Notes: generated by a model not told the origin, from the sequence alone. Shown: positions 1 to 11,622, counted from the first letter of the stretch. The stretch: 64,000 nt of DNA from [Eubacterium] yurii (GCA_900167215.1 FUZS01000013.1:33591-97590), one strand, 5' to 3'. Numbers and translations are program-made.

Positions 1-137
1 CACCTGCATGGGCTATAGGATATATATCTGCCTTAGTTGAAAAAGGAATAGTGAGCGGAGCAAATAATAAGATAAATGCAAATGATACGCTTACAAGAGA
101 ACAACTTTCGACTATATTTGCCAATATTATAGATTAA
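1..137 (+). CDS. S-layer homology (SLH) domain protein, C-terminal end only
   Basis: The frame is open from the window edge to a TAA at 135-137 and gives about 45 residues. They read like the last SLH repeat of a cell-surface protein: a Trp-Ala start of the repeat, then YISALVEKGIVSG, then LTREQLSTIFANII at the end. SLH domains bind pyruvylated secondary cell-wall polymer and hold surface proteins on Gram-positive cells. Nothing of the catalytic or structural N-terminal part is visible, so the protein's role cannot be given. A strong hairpin terminator follows about 80 nt after the stop. Confidence 0.7.
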   Translation, partial: PAWAIGYISALVEKGIVSGANNKINANDTLTREQLSTIFANIID

Positions 138-218
138 TAGCTGATAATTCATAAACTCTAATGTTATTTAGTTATAAATACTCGGTATTTCAAATAGTTG
201 TTAGCGTGAAAATATAAC

Positions 219-257
219 AAAAGACCACTGTCATTCAAAATAGACAGTGGTCTTTTT
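219..257. terminator. bidirectional intrinsic terminator
   Basis: Perfect 14-bp inverted repeat (219-232 with 243-256) with a 10-nt loop and T-runs on both strands. It lies between the convergent SLH gene and sstT and can end both transcripts. Confidence 0.85.
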
Positions 258-284
258 TAATACGATTTTTAATTAATATCCTAA

Positions 285-1559
285 CTATTTCACATTAGAA
301 AGCAATCTCTTATAGTCTATCTTTTCTCCGTCCTTTGCCTTTTTGGCAAAGTCCGCTACAGCTGTAAACAATACGTCTGTTGAAGAGTTTATAGCAGTTT
401 CGGCAGAGTCTTGGATAACACCTATTATATATCCTACCCCTACGACCTGTGCCGATGCCTCTGCAGGTATACCAAACAATGAGCAGGCGAGAGGAATAAG
501 AAGTAGTGAGCCTCCTGCAACACCTGATGCTCCGCAGGCTCCAAGTGCAGAAAGTACACTAAGCACAAAGGCAGTTGCAAAATCTACCTCAACACCCAAA
601 GTATTTGCAGCAGCAAGTGTCATTATAGATATTGTTATGGCTGCTCCACCCATGTTTATAGTAGCTCCAAGAGGAATTGATACAGAATAGGTATCTTCAT
701 CAAGTTCCAATTGTTTGCAAAGTTCCATATTTACAGGAATATTGGCAGCAGAGCTTCTTGTGAAAAATGCAGTAAGTCCGCTCTTTTTGATACAAGCAAG
801 TACCAAAGGATAAGGGTTGATTTTAAGCTGAGTCCATACCATTATAGGATTGACTATCAAGGCTACAAAAAACATAGTTCCAAGTAACAAAGCTATAAGC
901 ATAGCATACTCTTCAAAAATCTCTATACCGCTAACAGTTATAGAATTGTATATCAGTCCCATTACACCAAAAGGAGCAAAATTAATTACTATATGAACTA
1001 CTGAAGACGTAGCATCAGCAAAGTTGGAAATCATGGTCTTAGTAGATTCACTTGCTTTTTTTAGAGCCAATCCTATCAGCACCGCCCAAAAGAGTATACC
1101 CATATAATTAGGAGTTGAAAGTGCCCTTACAGGATTGTCCACAATGTTAAGCAAAAGTGTAGTAAGCACTTCATCCAAACCTTTTGGAGGGTTTATCTCC
1201 TCAGCTATTGGAGGCAATGTCATTTTAATTGGGAACAAAAAACTTGCTATAACTGAAAAAAGTGCGGCTAAGAATGTAGCAACAAGATACAAAACAATAA
1301 CATGTTTCATATTGGTCTTTTGACCTTCTTTATGCTTACATAGTGACTCCATTACAAGAAAAAATACCAAGATAGGCGCAATGGATTTTAAGGCTCCTGT
1401 AAACATACTTCCAAACAATTTGAGTACATCAAGCACATTTCCGGCTGTTGATGTTCCCAAATTCGGTCTTATTATTGCAAAAATTGTTCCTATGATAAGA
1501 CCTGTCACTATTCTCTTGACCAGCCCTATCTGAGTGTACTTCTTCCATAAATCCTTCAT
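285..1559 (-). CDS. sstT: serine/threonine:Na+ symporter SstT
   Basis: This 424-residue membrane protein of the dicarboxylate/amino acid:cation symporter family takes up serine and threonine with Na+ across the cytoplasmic membrane. The match to SstT runs end to end: GHxxGQKTN-like loop (KEGQKTN) near residue 80, AFFTRSSAANIPVNM near 265, SVSIPLGATINMGGAAI near 290, GACGASGVAGGSLLLIPLAC near 340 and QDSAETAINSSTDVLFTA near 385. These are the hairpin and TM segments that bind substrate and Na+. Length is normal for SstT. The gene stands alone, with a terminator behind it and a type B repeat upstream. Its Na+ dependence fits the Na+-type V-ATPase encoded at 8.7-17.8 kb. Start ATG at 1559 follows a GAGAGGG-like site. 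Confidence 0.93.
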   Translation of the reverse strand: MKDLWKKYTQIGLVKRIVTGLIIGTIFAIIRPNLGTSTAGNVLDVLKLFGSMFTGALKSIAPILVFFLVMESLCKHKEGQKTNMKHVIVLYLVATFLAALFSVIASFLFPIKMTLPPIAEEINPPKGLDEVLTTLLLNIVDNPVRALSTPNYMGILFWAVLIGLALKKASESTKTMISNFADATSSVVHIVINFAPFGVMGLIYNSITVSGIEIFEEYAMLIALLLGTMFFVALIVNPIMVWTQLKINPYPLVLACIKKSGLTAFFTRSSAANIPVNMELCKQLELDEDTYSVSIPLGATINMGGAAITISIMTLAAANTLGVEVDFATAFVLSVLSALGACGASGVAGGSLLLIPLACSLFGIPAEASAQVVGVGYIIGVIQDSAETAINSSTDVLFTAVADFAKKAKDGEKIDYKRLLSNVK

Positions 1560-1692
1560 TAAAAACCCTCTCTTTCACATTTCGTGCGCCACCCTACTTA
1601 TAAATACAAAAATCAATCTTCCTCAAATAAATTACAATTAAAGTACTTAAATTTAATATAAACTCCAAAAAAGAGCTTAGAAAATTTAGCTA

Positions 1693-1805
1693 ATACTAAT
1701 CACCGTTTATAATGCCATATATTCAGTTTTATTGAAATATTATTTTTTTGTTTTCAACAACTATCATTTATATATTTTTATGACTATTTAATTGGTTTTT
1801 AGTAT
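1693..1805 (-). repeat. MITE-like repeat family B, inverted copy
   Basis: A 113-bp segment that begins ATACTAATCACCG and ends in GGTTTTTAGTAT. It is the reverse complement, with few changes, of the repeats at 20893-21007 and 7946-8061. The ends form imperfect terminal inverted repeats starting ATACTAA. It fills much of the gap between sstT and the DUF3793 gene. The rest of that gap is AT-rich with no coding potential seen. Confidence 0.75.
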
Positions 1806-2074
1806 AACTTAAGTGAGAAAGTTAAATTATATAATATCCATCAGTAGAGTACAAACTCAAGATTCATAAAAATAAATAATTACTATAAAATATTTCAAGA
1901 TAATAGCATAATAATTTAAACTTGTCCATAGTTTTTGTATCAAATCTAAAAACATTTTTGTTCTTCGTCTATGCACTTTCACTCTAATATTAGAATTATT
2001 TGATTTTATCAGTCTTTTTTTGTAAAAACTGCATATAAAATATTTAAAAATTTATTAAGAGTAATTATTTGCTA

Positions 2075-2103
2075 TTGACAAATATTATTTATAGACTTAT
2101 AAT
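2075..2103 (+). promoter_or_regulatory. sigma-A promoter of the DUF3793-flavodoxin unit
   Basis: TTGACA at 2075-2080, a 17-nt spacer, and TATAAT at 2098-2103: both hexamers are consensus. The expected start of transcription is near 2110, about 75 nt before the DUF3793 start codon. Confidence 0.8.
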
Positions 2104-2114
2104 TTCATCATAAA

Positions 2115-2129
2115 AGATAAATGTTATCG
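2115..2129. promoter_or_regulatory. possible Fur-type operator
   Basis: The palindrome AGATAAATGTTATCG has the GATAA...TTATC halves of the 7-1-7 Fur box core and lies directly after the -10 element, where a repressor would block transcription. Flavodoxin often replaces ferredoxin under iron limitation in clostridia, so iron control makes sense, but the assignment is inference from a short motif. Confidence 0.4.
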
Positions 2130-2185
2130 ATTAATTTTTTATATCATAATATTTTTGTAATTTTCACTCAATTTTGGAGGTAGCT

Positions 2186-2725
2186 ATGTTTGAGCGCTTG
2201 TTGGTGGAGCATTGTGCACCGACATTAGCAGGTATCAAAACTGCAAATTTATTTTCATATTCCGGCGATGACGCTATGTCAAAGGTAAGACATTGGAACA
2301 GGCTCTTATACAAATTAAGACTTAGACTTACAATCTTAAGTAATATCAATGGTAAGACTCTAATCTACATTTACAGGATTGACTTATTAAATAAGACCTT
2401 ATCTGATTCCAGAGTGCGTAATTTCTTAAAAATCTATGGATATGGTAAGCAAATAAGTTGTGGAAAAGTTATAAAAAACCTATCTCTAAGAGTGAAAAAG
2501 GATGACTTTCCCCATGAAATCGGAGTTTTCTTGGGTTACCCCCTTGATGATGTAAGGCTCTTTATAAAAAATAAGGGCAAAAATTACAAGGTATCCGGTA
2601 TATGGAAGGTGTACACTGATGAAGGCGAGTCTCTAAAGAAGTTTGAAATGTATAAAAAATGCACAACTTCTCTTTGCGAGTCATTCCTCAAGGGTGTAAA
2701 CATAACATCTCTTTGCGTTGCATGA
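2186..2725 (+). CDS. DUF3793 family protein
   Basis: Predicted cytosolic protein of 179 residues, with the N-terminal block RLLVEHCAPTLAGIKTANLF and the later block FPHEIGVFLGYPLDDVRLFI, both typical of DUF3793. The family has no established function. Members in clostridia are often found beside flavodoxin or ferrous iron transport genes, which suggests a role in iron or redox stress. I place the start at ATG 2186, not the in-frame TTG at 2174, because GGAGG (2176-2180) sits 5 nt ahead of it. Flavodoxin follows 71 nt later on the same strand, probably in one transcript from the promoter at 2075-2103. Confidence 0.8.
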   Translation: MFERLLVEHCAPTLAGIKTANLFSYSGDDAMSKVRHWNRLLYKLRLRLTILSNINGKTLIYIYRIDLLNKTLSDSRVRNFLKIYGYGKQISCGKVIKNLSLRVKKDDFPHEIGVFLGYPLDDVRLFIKNKGKNYKVSGIWKVYTDEGESLKKFEMYKKCTTSLCESFLKGVNITSLCVA

Positions 2726-2796
2726 TTTTGGTAGATATCAAAGAATAGTAATATTTTTTGATTAATATAAAATATTGATTTAAAGGAGTATTAATT

Positions 2797-3219
2797 ATGA
2801 GTAAAGTAGCAGTAGTTTATTGGTCAGGAACTGGAAATACTGAAGCGATGGCAAATGCCGTTGTTGAAGGAGCAAAAGGCGCCGGAGCTGATGTGGATTT
2901 GATATTCAGCGACGACTTTACTAAGGATAAACTTGGTGATTATGATGCGATAGCATTCGGCTGTCCTGCGATGGGTAATGAAGAACTTGAAGAATCAAGT
3001 TTCGAGCCTATGTTTGCAAGTGTTGAAAACGACCTTGGCGGAAAGAAAATTGCAATATTCGGATCTTATGAATGGAACGACGGTCAATGGATGAGAGACT
3101 GGGAAGTAAGAGCTAAAAATACTGCCGGAACTTTGGTAGCTGATGGTCTTATGGCTTATGACAGCCCTGATGAAGAAGCTCTTGCAAAATGTAAAGAACT
3201 TGGAGCGGCATTGGCATAA
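2797..3219 (+). CDS. short-chain flavodoxin
   Basis: A 140-residue FMN-binding electron carrier of the cytosol, the usual length for short-chain flavodoxins. The phosphate-binding loop WSGTGNTEAMA lies at residues 9-19, and GSYEWNDGQWMRDW near 90 is the isoalloxazine-binding loop region. It can replace ferredoxin as a low-potential donor when iron is scarce. RBS AAAGGAG lies just before ATG. It is the second gene of the DUF3793-flavodoxin pair and is followed directly by a strong terminator. Confidence 0.9.
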   Translation: MSKVAVVYWSGTGNTEAMANAVVEGAKGAGADVDLIFSDDFTKDKLGDYDAIAFGCPAMGNEELEESSFEPMFASVENDLGGKKIAIFGSYEWNDGQWMRDWEVRAKNTAGTLVADGLMAYDSPDEEALAKCKELGAALA

Positions 3220-3230
3220 TAATCTTATAT

Positions 3231-3266
3231 AATATCTGTTGGGGGAAACTCTAACAGATATTTTTT
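3231..3266 (+). terminator. intrinsic terminator of flavodoxin
   Basis: Inverted repeat AATATCTGTT/AACAGATATT (3231-3240 and 3253-3262, plus a G-T and a G-C pair inside) followed by TTTTTT. The gap from here to 3521 holds otherwise only a degenerate stretch that recalls family B ends (GATACTAAAAA near 3322) and the next promoter. Confidence 0.85.
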
Positions 3267-3429
3267 ATGAAAAAAATATAAATCAAAAATATTCTAATAC
3301 TGATAGTTAACAAGGCTGATACTAAAAACTTACAAAATTGAAATCCGGTGAATTAATATTAAATTCTTGAAGTCTAATTAATAACATCAGAGTTCTTACG
3401 TTTTCATAAGTGCTATACAGATATTTTAC

Positions 3430-3458
3430 TTGACAAAAAAACAAAAAGAGAGTATATT
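3430..3458 (+). promoter_or_regulatory. sigma-A promoter of the PPDK regulator gene
   Basis: TTGACA at 3430-3435, a 17-nt spacer and TATATT at 3453-3458, about 60 nt before the start codon at 3522. Confidence 0.75.
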
Positions 3459-3521
3459 ATTCTAAATAAAAAATTGTTTTCACATCCCTATTTTTAAAAT
3501 ACTATACTATAAGAGGTGCAT

Positions 3522-4361
3522 ATGAAACAGCTTAGCATATTTATCCTTTCAGACTCTTTGGGCAATACCGCAGAACACGTTGCAGGTGCTGCAATAGCTC
3601 AATTTCAATCAGACGCTTTTACGGTAAAAAAGTTCCCATACATAAAAGAAGACACCCCTTTTGACTATATTTTCAGTGAAATACTGCGTGCTCCTGATAA
3701 AATTATCTTACATACTATAGTAAAAAAAGAACTTGTTCAAAAAATAAGTAAGTTTGCTGCTGAAAATAACATCAGATGTCTTGATTTGCTTACTCCTGTA
3801 CTTGACTCTATAGAATCTGTAACAGGTGAGGCTCCTTTGCAGGAAACAGGGATGCTCAGAAAATTAAACGACAGATATTTCAAAAGAGTGGAATCTGTGG
3901 AATTTGCCGTAAAATATGACGACGGAAAAGATCCAAGAGGTGTACTCAAGGCTGATTTAGTCATAATCGGTGTGTCTCGTACATCCAAGACACCACTATC
4001 TATGTACCTTGCCAACAAAAATATCAAGGTGGCAAACATACCTCTTGTACCTGAGGCAAAAGTACCTCCTGAGCTCTTCCAAATACCCTCTAAAAAGATA
4101 GTCGGACTTACAAATACACCTGAAAAACTCAACGAGATACGTACAGAAAGACTGAGGGCTCTTGGACTGAGCACTGCAAATACAGGTGAAAACAAATATG
4201 CGAATATGGATAGAATACTTGAAGAGATAGAATTTGCCGAATCTCTTATGAAAAAGATTGGCTGTCCCATCATAAATGTGTCCAACAAAGCTATAGAAGA
4301 AACGGCTGAAAAGATAATTACCTACTTAAAAAGAAACGGCATGAAGGTATATAACGAATAA
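3522..4361 (+). CDS. pyruvate, phosphate dikinase regulatory protein (PDRP, DUF299)
   Basis: Bifunctional Ser/Thr kinase and Pi-dependent phosphorylase of 279 residues. Members of this family switch PPDK off by ADP-dependent phosphorylation of a Thr next to its catalytic His, and switch it on again by phosphorolysis. Visible marks are the N-terminal ILSDSLGNTAEHV, the ADP-binding loop GVSRTSKTPLSMYLANK near residue 150, and IPLVPEAKVPPELF after it. The start is ATG 3522 with AGAGGTG just upstream; the in-frame GTG at 3516 falls inside that ribosome site. The target gene ppdK begins 75 nt downstream, the classic pairing. Confidence 0.93.
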   Translation: MKQLSIFILSDSLGNTAEHVAGAAIAQFQSDAFTVKKFPYIKEDTPFDYIFSEILRAPDKIILHTIVKKELVQKISKFAAENNIRCLDLLTPVLDSIESVTGEAPLQETGMLRKLNDRYFKRVESVEFAVKYDDGKDPRGVLKADLVIIGVSRTSKTPLSMYLANKNIKVANIPLVPEAKVPPELFQIPSKKIVGLTNTPEKLNEIRTERLRALGLSTANTGENKYANMDRILEEIEFAESLMKKIGCPIINVSNKAIEETAEKIITYLKRNGMKVYNE

Positions 4362-4436
4362 GGATTATACACTTAATAATATATAAGTTGAAATGAAAAG
4401 TTTATTTATTAAAATTAAATCTTGGAGGGAAATAAG

Positions 4437-7061
4437 ATGAAATTTGTTTATGATTTTAAAGAAGGTAATAAGGACATGAGAACAATCCTTGGGGGCAAGG
4501 GTGCCAACCTTGCAGAAATGACAAACATAGGTTTGCCTGTACCGCAAGGATTTACTATCAGTGCCCAAGCATGTCTAAGATACTATGATGAGGGCAAAAA
4601 ACTATGGGACGAACTTCTCAAAGAAATTGATGAACATCTTGCAAATGTTGAAAAAGAACAAGGCAAGAAGTTTTCTGATCCTAATGATCCCCTACTTTTC
4701 TCAGTTCGTTCAGGAGCGGCTATATCAATGCCCGGCATGATGGACACTATACTTAACCTCGGTCTTAACGACGAGACTGTCAAAGGTCTTGCAAGAGCTA
4801 CAGAAAATGAAAGATTTGCCTATGACTCTTACAGGAGATTCATTCAAATGTTCTCAGATGTTGCAATCGAGATACCTAAGGCATACTTTGACGCAAGACT
4901 TGACGCCATGAAAGAAGCAAAGGGAGTTACTTTAGACACTGACCTTGACGCTGAGGACTTGAAAAGATTAGTTGAGGAATTCAAGGAAGTATATAGGGAA
5001 GAAAAACACGAAGAATTCCCTCAAGATCCTAAAAAACAACTCTACAAGGCTGTAGAAGCGGTATTTTCATCTTGGAACAACAACAGAGCCATAGTATACA
5101 GAAACTTAAACGGTATTTCTCATGACTTGGGAACAGCTGTAAACGTACAATCTATGGTATTTGGAAACAAGGGTAAGACTTCAGGAACAGGGGTTGCATT
5201 TACAAGAAATCCATCTACAGGAGAAAACAAGCTATTTGGCGAATTCTTGATGAATGCGCAAGGCGAAGACGTCGTAGCAGGTATCAGAACACCTGAAAAC
5301 ATAGACAAACTTAAAGAAATCAATCAAAAATGCTATGAGCAATTTGTAGAAACAACTCAGTTGCTCGAAAAACACTACAAAGATATGCAAGACATTGAGT
5401 TTACAATAGAAGAAGGCAGACTATTCTTCCTGCAAACAAGAAACGGAAAAAGAACTGCACAAGCTGCGGTAAATGTGGCTGTAGACCTTGTGGAAGAAGG
5501 ACTGCTTACAAAAGAAGAAGCTATAATGAAGGTAGAGCCTAAGCAACTTGACCAATTATTGCACCCTACTTTTGAACCGAAGGCTTTGAAAAATGCCGTA
5601 CTTATAGCAAAGGGACTACCTGCATCTCCGGGAGCAGCATCAGGAAAAATCTACTTCAAGGCCGAAGAAGCTGTTGAAGCTGCAAAGGGCGGACAGGAAG
5701 TAATACTTGTAAGACAGGAAACATCTCCTGAAGACATCGAAGGTATGGTCAGTGCCCAAGGTATACTTACTTCAAGAGGCGGTATGACTTCACACGCTGC
5801 TGTTGTTGCAAGAGGAATGGGTAAATGTTGTGTTGCAGGTTGCAGCGAAATAAGAGTTGATGAAGAGCTTAAGACAGTAAGAGTAGCAGACAAGGTGTAC
5901 AAAGAAGGAGATTATATTTCTCTTGACGGCTCTACAGGAGCAGTATACGAAGGTGATATACAAAAGGCAAAACCTGAACTTACAGGAAAATTTGGCACAT
6001 TCATGCAATGGGTAAGAGAAATCAAGAAACTTGGCGTATATACAAATGCCGACACTCCAAGAGATGCAAAACAAGGTGTGATATTTGGCTGCGAAGGTAT
6101 AGGACTTTGCAGAACTGAACACATGTTCTTCAATGAAACAAGAATACCTGCTGTTAGAAGAATGATACTTTCACTGACACTTGAAGAAAGACAAAAAGCT
6201 CTTGATGAACTTCTTCCAATGCAAAGACAAGACTTTGTAGGCATATTCAAGGAAATGGGTGAAAGACCAGTAGTAATAAGATTGCTTGACCCTCCTCTAC
6301 ATGAATTCCTACCTAAGGAAGAAAAGGATATAATAGCAATAGCTGAGTCTATGAAGATATCTTATGACGATATCAAGGGTAGAATATTAGAACTTGCAGA
6401 GTTTAACCCTATGCTTGGTCATAGAGGTTGTAGAATTGCGATAAGCTATCCTGAAATCCCAAGAATGCAAGCAAGAGCAATAATAGAAGCTGCTTTGGAA
6501 GTGAAAAAAGAAATACCTAATGTTCATCCTGAAATAATGGTGCCGCTTGTAGGACATGTAAACGAACTTAAATTCGTAAAAGATGAAATGGTAGATGAAA
6601 TAAACAAAGTATTTGCAGAAAAAGGCGAAAAGCTAAACTATCTGATAGGTACAATGATAGAAGTGCCAAGAGCTGCTCTTACTGCTGATGAAATAGCTAC
6701 AGAAGCTGAATTCTTCAGTTTCGGTACAAATGACCTTACTCAAATGGGCTTTGGTTTCTCAAGAGACGACTCAGGCAAATTCCTAAGCGATTACACAAGT
6801 AAGAAGGTATTTGACTTTGCACCGTTTGAACAAGTAGACCAAAAGGGCATAGGAAAATTGATGAAGATGGCTGTAGAAGACGGTAAAAAGACAAGACCTG
6901 ATATAATCTTGGGAATATGCGGAGAACATGGTGGAGATCCGTCAACAGTGGAATTCTGCCACAATATAGGGCTCACTTATGTATCTTGCTCACCATATAG
7001 AGTACCTATAGCGTCACTTGCCGCTGCTCAAGCTGTAGTAAAGGAAAAGGAAGCTAAATAA
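4437..7061 (+). CDS. ppdK: pyruvate, phosphate dikinase
   Basis: Interconverts ATP + Pi + pyruvate and AMP + PPi + PEP. In anaerobes it links glycolysis and gluconeogenesis, often in a PPi-based scheme. The 874-residue chain has the usual order: an N-terminal ATP-grasp nucleotide domain (GGKGANLAEM near 20), the central swivelling phosphohistidine domain with GGMTSHAAVVARGMG (Thr451 regulatory, His453 catalytic) and a C-terminal PEP/pyruvate barrel ending in GICGEHGGDP with the conserved Cys. ATG 4437 is chosen over TTG 4422 because GGAGGG (4424-4429) precedes it by 7 nt. It lies directly after its regulator gene and is closed by a hairpin at 7157. Confidence 0.96.
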   Translation: MKFVYDFKEGNKDMRTILGGKGANLAEMTNIGLPVPQGFTISAQACLRYYDEGKKLWDELLKEIDEHLANVEKEQGKKFSDPNDPLLFSVRSGAAISMPGMMDTILNLGLNDETVKGLARATENERFAYDSYRRFIQMFSDVAIEIPKAYFDARLDAMKEAKGVTLDTDLDAEDLKRLVEEFKEVYREEKHEEFPQDPKKQLYKAVEAVFSSWNNNRAIVYRNLNGISHDLGTAVNVQSMVFGNKGKTSGTGVAFTRNPSTGENKLFGEFLMNAQGEDVVAGIRTPENIDKLKEINQKCYEQFVETTQLLEKHYKDMQDIEFTIEEGRLFFLQTRNGKRTAQAAVNVAVDLVEEGLLTKEEAIMKVEPKQLDQLLHPTFEPKALKNAVLIAKGLPASPGAASGKIYFKAEEAVEAAKGGQEVILVRQETSPEDIEGMVSAQGILTSRGGMTSHAAVVARGMGKCCVAGCSEIRVDEELKTVRVADKVYKEGDYISLDGSTGAVYEGDIQKAKPELTGKFGTFMQWVREIKKLGVYTNADTPRDAKQGVIFGCEGIGLCRTEHMFFNETRIPAVRRMILSLTLEERQKALDELLPMQRQDFVGIFKEMGERPVVIRLLDPPLHEFLPKEEKDIIAIAESMKISYDDIKGRILELAEFNPMLGHRGCRIAISYPEIPRMQARAIIEAALEVKKEIPNVHPEIMVPLVGHVNELKFVKDEMVDEINKVFAEKGEKLNYLIGTMIEVPRAALTADEIATEAEFFSFGTNDLTQMGFGFSRDDSGKFLSDYTSKKVFDFAPFEQVDQKGIGKLMKMAVEDGKKTRPDIILGICGEHGGDPSTVEFCHNIGLTYVSCSPYRVPIASLAAAQAVVKEKEAK

Positions 7062-7156
7062 TAGAGTGAAACAATGTTAAATATGATATAGTATTATCGT
7101 AAATATTAATCAGTATTTTATCCCAAAGTTTTATTTTGAAATCAATAAAAACCATA

Positions 7157-7187
7157 AAAGCATACTACGGCAATAGTGTGCTTTTTC
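7157..7187 (+). terminator. intrinsic terminator of ppdK
   Basis: AAAGCATACT (7157-7166) pairs with AGTGTGCTTT (7175-7184) with one G-T pair, followed by a short T-run. Confidence 0.8.
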
Positions 7188-7257
7188 TTAACTTAATTAT
7201 ATCTTATCCTATTACTCTATTAAACTTTATATAATTTTTAAGCAGAGGGTGATAAAA

Positions 7258-7494
7258 ATGAATACAAAAAATATGAAAATAAGATTTCTTATTATCTTTG
7301 TAGGCTCTATTATTGGAAAATTAACTTCTTTTATAAATATACATCCGCTTTTTATAATATCCCTTGCATTCATATTTGCATTTACAGATGCAATAATGTA
7401 CCTACACTTTAATCATATTTACAAAAAGTATAAAGCATTTATTGAATACCCTATCCTTGTTTTAGTAGGATTTTCCTTTAGACACTTATTTTAA
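7258..7494 (+). CDS. small membrane protein, unknown function
   Basis: Hypothetical protein of 78 residues. It has a short basic N-terminus and two or three hydrophobic stretches (about residues 10-25, 28-48 and 60-72), so it is probably an integral membrane protein. I do not recognise a family. ATG 7258 follows GAGGGTG at 7245-7251 with suitable spacing, which supports translation; an in-frame GTG at 7249 overlaps the ribosome site and is less likely. It is single, with a terminator about 155 nt downstream. Confidence 0.55.
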   Translation: MNTKNMKIRFLIIFVGSIIGKLTSFINIHPLFIISLAFIFAFTDAIMYLHFNHIYKKYKAFIEYPILVLVGFSFRHLF

Positions 7495-7648
7495 AAATAA
7501 CGACTATCTAAACAATCTATAAACTAAGTATGAAACTTCATAAATATAAAGATTTTAAGCTATACTGCTATTGACTTTTGTTCTTATAAATATTATGATT
7601 TAATACTAAAATTTAATATAATAATAGATATTAATAATAAGAAAATAT

Positions 7649-7700
7649 AAAGATAGAAACTTTCATAGATTTTAGATTTATGTCAGTTTCTATCTTTTTT
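7649..7700 (+). terminator. intrinsic terminator
   Basis: AAAGATAGAAACT (7649-7661) pairs with AGTTTCTATCTTT (7685-7697), followed by T-rich DNA. It probably ends the transcript of the small membrane gene after a long 3' UTR. Confidence 0.75.
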
Positions 7701-7710
7701 ATTTTTTTAT

Positions 7711-7848
7711 TTACAGTTCCTCAGCCTTATATAAGGCATAGCCCTCATAGGAATAACTGCAGTCTATACCCTTCATATAGAGTATGGCACTGTTTATCTG
7801 ATTAGTCAAGGCAGATTTTAGTATCAGCTTTATCTCAGTGTTTTTATC
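7711..7848 (-). pseudogene. C-terminal coding remnant
   Basis: On the minus strand a frame runs into a TAA at 7711-7713 and ends SYSYEGYALYKAEEL, preceded by an amphipathic stretch (NTEIKLILKSALTNQINSAI). It has no start and no ribosome site, and it breaks up into AT-rich DNA upstream. Base composition is higher in G+C than the surrounding spacer, as expected for a former gene. The family is not recognised. Confidence 0.35.
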
Positions 7849-7945
7849 TTATCGATAAATATGAAAGTTTCAAAAACTATTATTTAAAAAATCAGAATAT
7901 ATTTATTCTCATACTAAAATTGAGATAATTTTAGCGGTTAAGTTG

Positions 7946-8061
7946 ATACTAAAAAGCAATTAAATAGTCCTAAAAATATATTAATGGTGAGTTGTTTAAG
8001 ACTGAAAAAGATAATATTTCAATAAATTCAAATATATGACATTATAAATAGTGATTAGTAT
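7946..8061 (+). repeat. MITE-like repeat family B
   Basis: 116 bp from ATACTAAAAAGCAATTAAAT to GTGATTAGTAT, nearly identical to 20893-21007 and, inverted, to 1693-1805. Terminal inverted repeats begin ATACTAA. A degenerate stretch just before it (about 7850-7940) resembles the right half of family C. Confidence 0.8.
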
Positions 8062-8732
8062 GAGTAATTAATTTTTTAAATTTTTCTCTCTTTATTAAAA
8101 TAGGTTACCCTATTTTACCCTATTTATTTTGATATATTTTTATAAATGGTAATTGTTGAAATAATCAATATTTTTAAGTTTTCGTCTTTTTATAAAATTT
8201 TATCTGTATGAATCTTCAAATTAAAGTATTTTATTTATATTTGATAATTTTTATAAAAATTTGAAAAATAAATACGATAAATTAAAAATAGCACTGGAAT
8301 AAATTAAAAAAGTATAGTATAATGTCAAAGATCCGTGTATATTAAAGGACTGAAATATGAATGATTTCTTTCATTTTTGCAAAAATTTGAAATTTATATT
8401 TCATATCTGAATTTCACATGAATTTATCTTTTACATGGATTGGCACTTAGCTTACAAGTCGTATTTATGACGATATTTGTTTTTAGAGTATAACCTTTAT
8501 TTTTTCAATACATACTTGAATCAAATGTCCGCTATTATTATGAAGATTTATTTTATACTGATATTGTGGAGAATTTGGGGGATATGCTTATTTTGATTAA
8601 TCATCTAAGTAAAAATATTTGTTTAAATTCAAAACAACGATCTCATTCGGCATTTTTTGCTGAGGATTAGGGATTGTCAGTATGAAGTATGACTGTAAGA
8701 CTAAAATACTTATCTTAAGGAGGTATTCTTAA
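8062..8732 (+). other. leader region of the V-ATPase operon
   Basis: About 670 bp of AT-rich, non-coding DNA. A possible promoter is TGGAAT (8295-8300), 17 nt, TATAAT (8318-8323), which would give a 5' UTR near 400 nt. The UTR has some short inverted repeats, for example around 8458-8475, but no riboswitch class I can name. A strong AAGGAGG at 8717-8723 ends it. Confidence 0.4.
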
Positions 8733-9056
8733 TTGGGTAGTTTTGTAATGGAAAATTCTATTATAAGATCTATTAGGCAAATTGAGGAAGAGTGCGAAGA
8801 ACTCAAGACCAAAGCCTATGTGGATAAGAATAATATAATAGAAAATGCCGAGGACACTGTCAGAAAGATGGAGCTTGACTTCCAGAATCTGAAACAGGAA
8901 AACAGAAAGAAGACACTTGAAGAGACCAAGCTAAGGAATGAAGAGGTCCTTGAAAGTGAAACAGCTAATGCAAGAGCTGAAATATCAAAAATTCAATCAA
9001 TTGTGAGAGAAAAAGAACAAGGGGCTATTTCCCTTATAATGTCACTCATAGTGTAA
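8733..9056 (+). CDS. ntpF: V-type ATP synthase subunit H/G (peripheral stalk)
   Basis: This 107-residue, highly charged chain is coiled coil almost throughout (heptads from IRQIEEECEELK on). It fits the small peripheral-stalk subunit that pairs with NtpE and ties the V1 head to NtpI. It is the first gene of an ntpFIKECGABD operon in the Enterococcus hirae order. I take the TTG at 8733 as start because AAGGAGG at 8717-8723 is 9 nt ahead; the in-frame ATG at 8748 is 24 nt away, too far for that site. Sequence conservation in this subunit is low, so the call rests mostly on length, coil and position. Confidence 0.75.
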   Translation: MGSFVMENSIIRSIRQIEEECEELKTKAYVDKNNIIENAEDTVRKMELDFQNLKQENRKKTLEETKLRNEEVLESETANARAEISKIQSIVREKEQGAISLIMSLIV

Positions 9057-9071
9057 AGGGGGGAAGTAGGT

Positions 9072-11622
<2,551 letters not shown>

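Noticed and set aside
343..690. Open plus-strand frame opposite sstT, and many similar long frames opposite ppdK, ntpA, hisS and others.
   Set aside because: They lie in shadow frames of strongly conserved genes, lack ribosome sites and show no protein family.
1560..1640. A GGGTGGCGCACG-like stretch upstream of sstT (minus strand) that recalls the T-box core.
   Set aside because: Only part of the T-box motif is present, no specifier stem or terminator/antiterminator pair could be drawn.
8101..8125. Short direct repeat TACCCTATTT before the V-ATPase operon as an operator.
   Set aside because: Too short and too far from any clear promoter to support a regulatory role.
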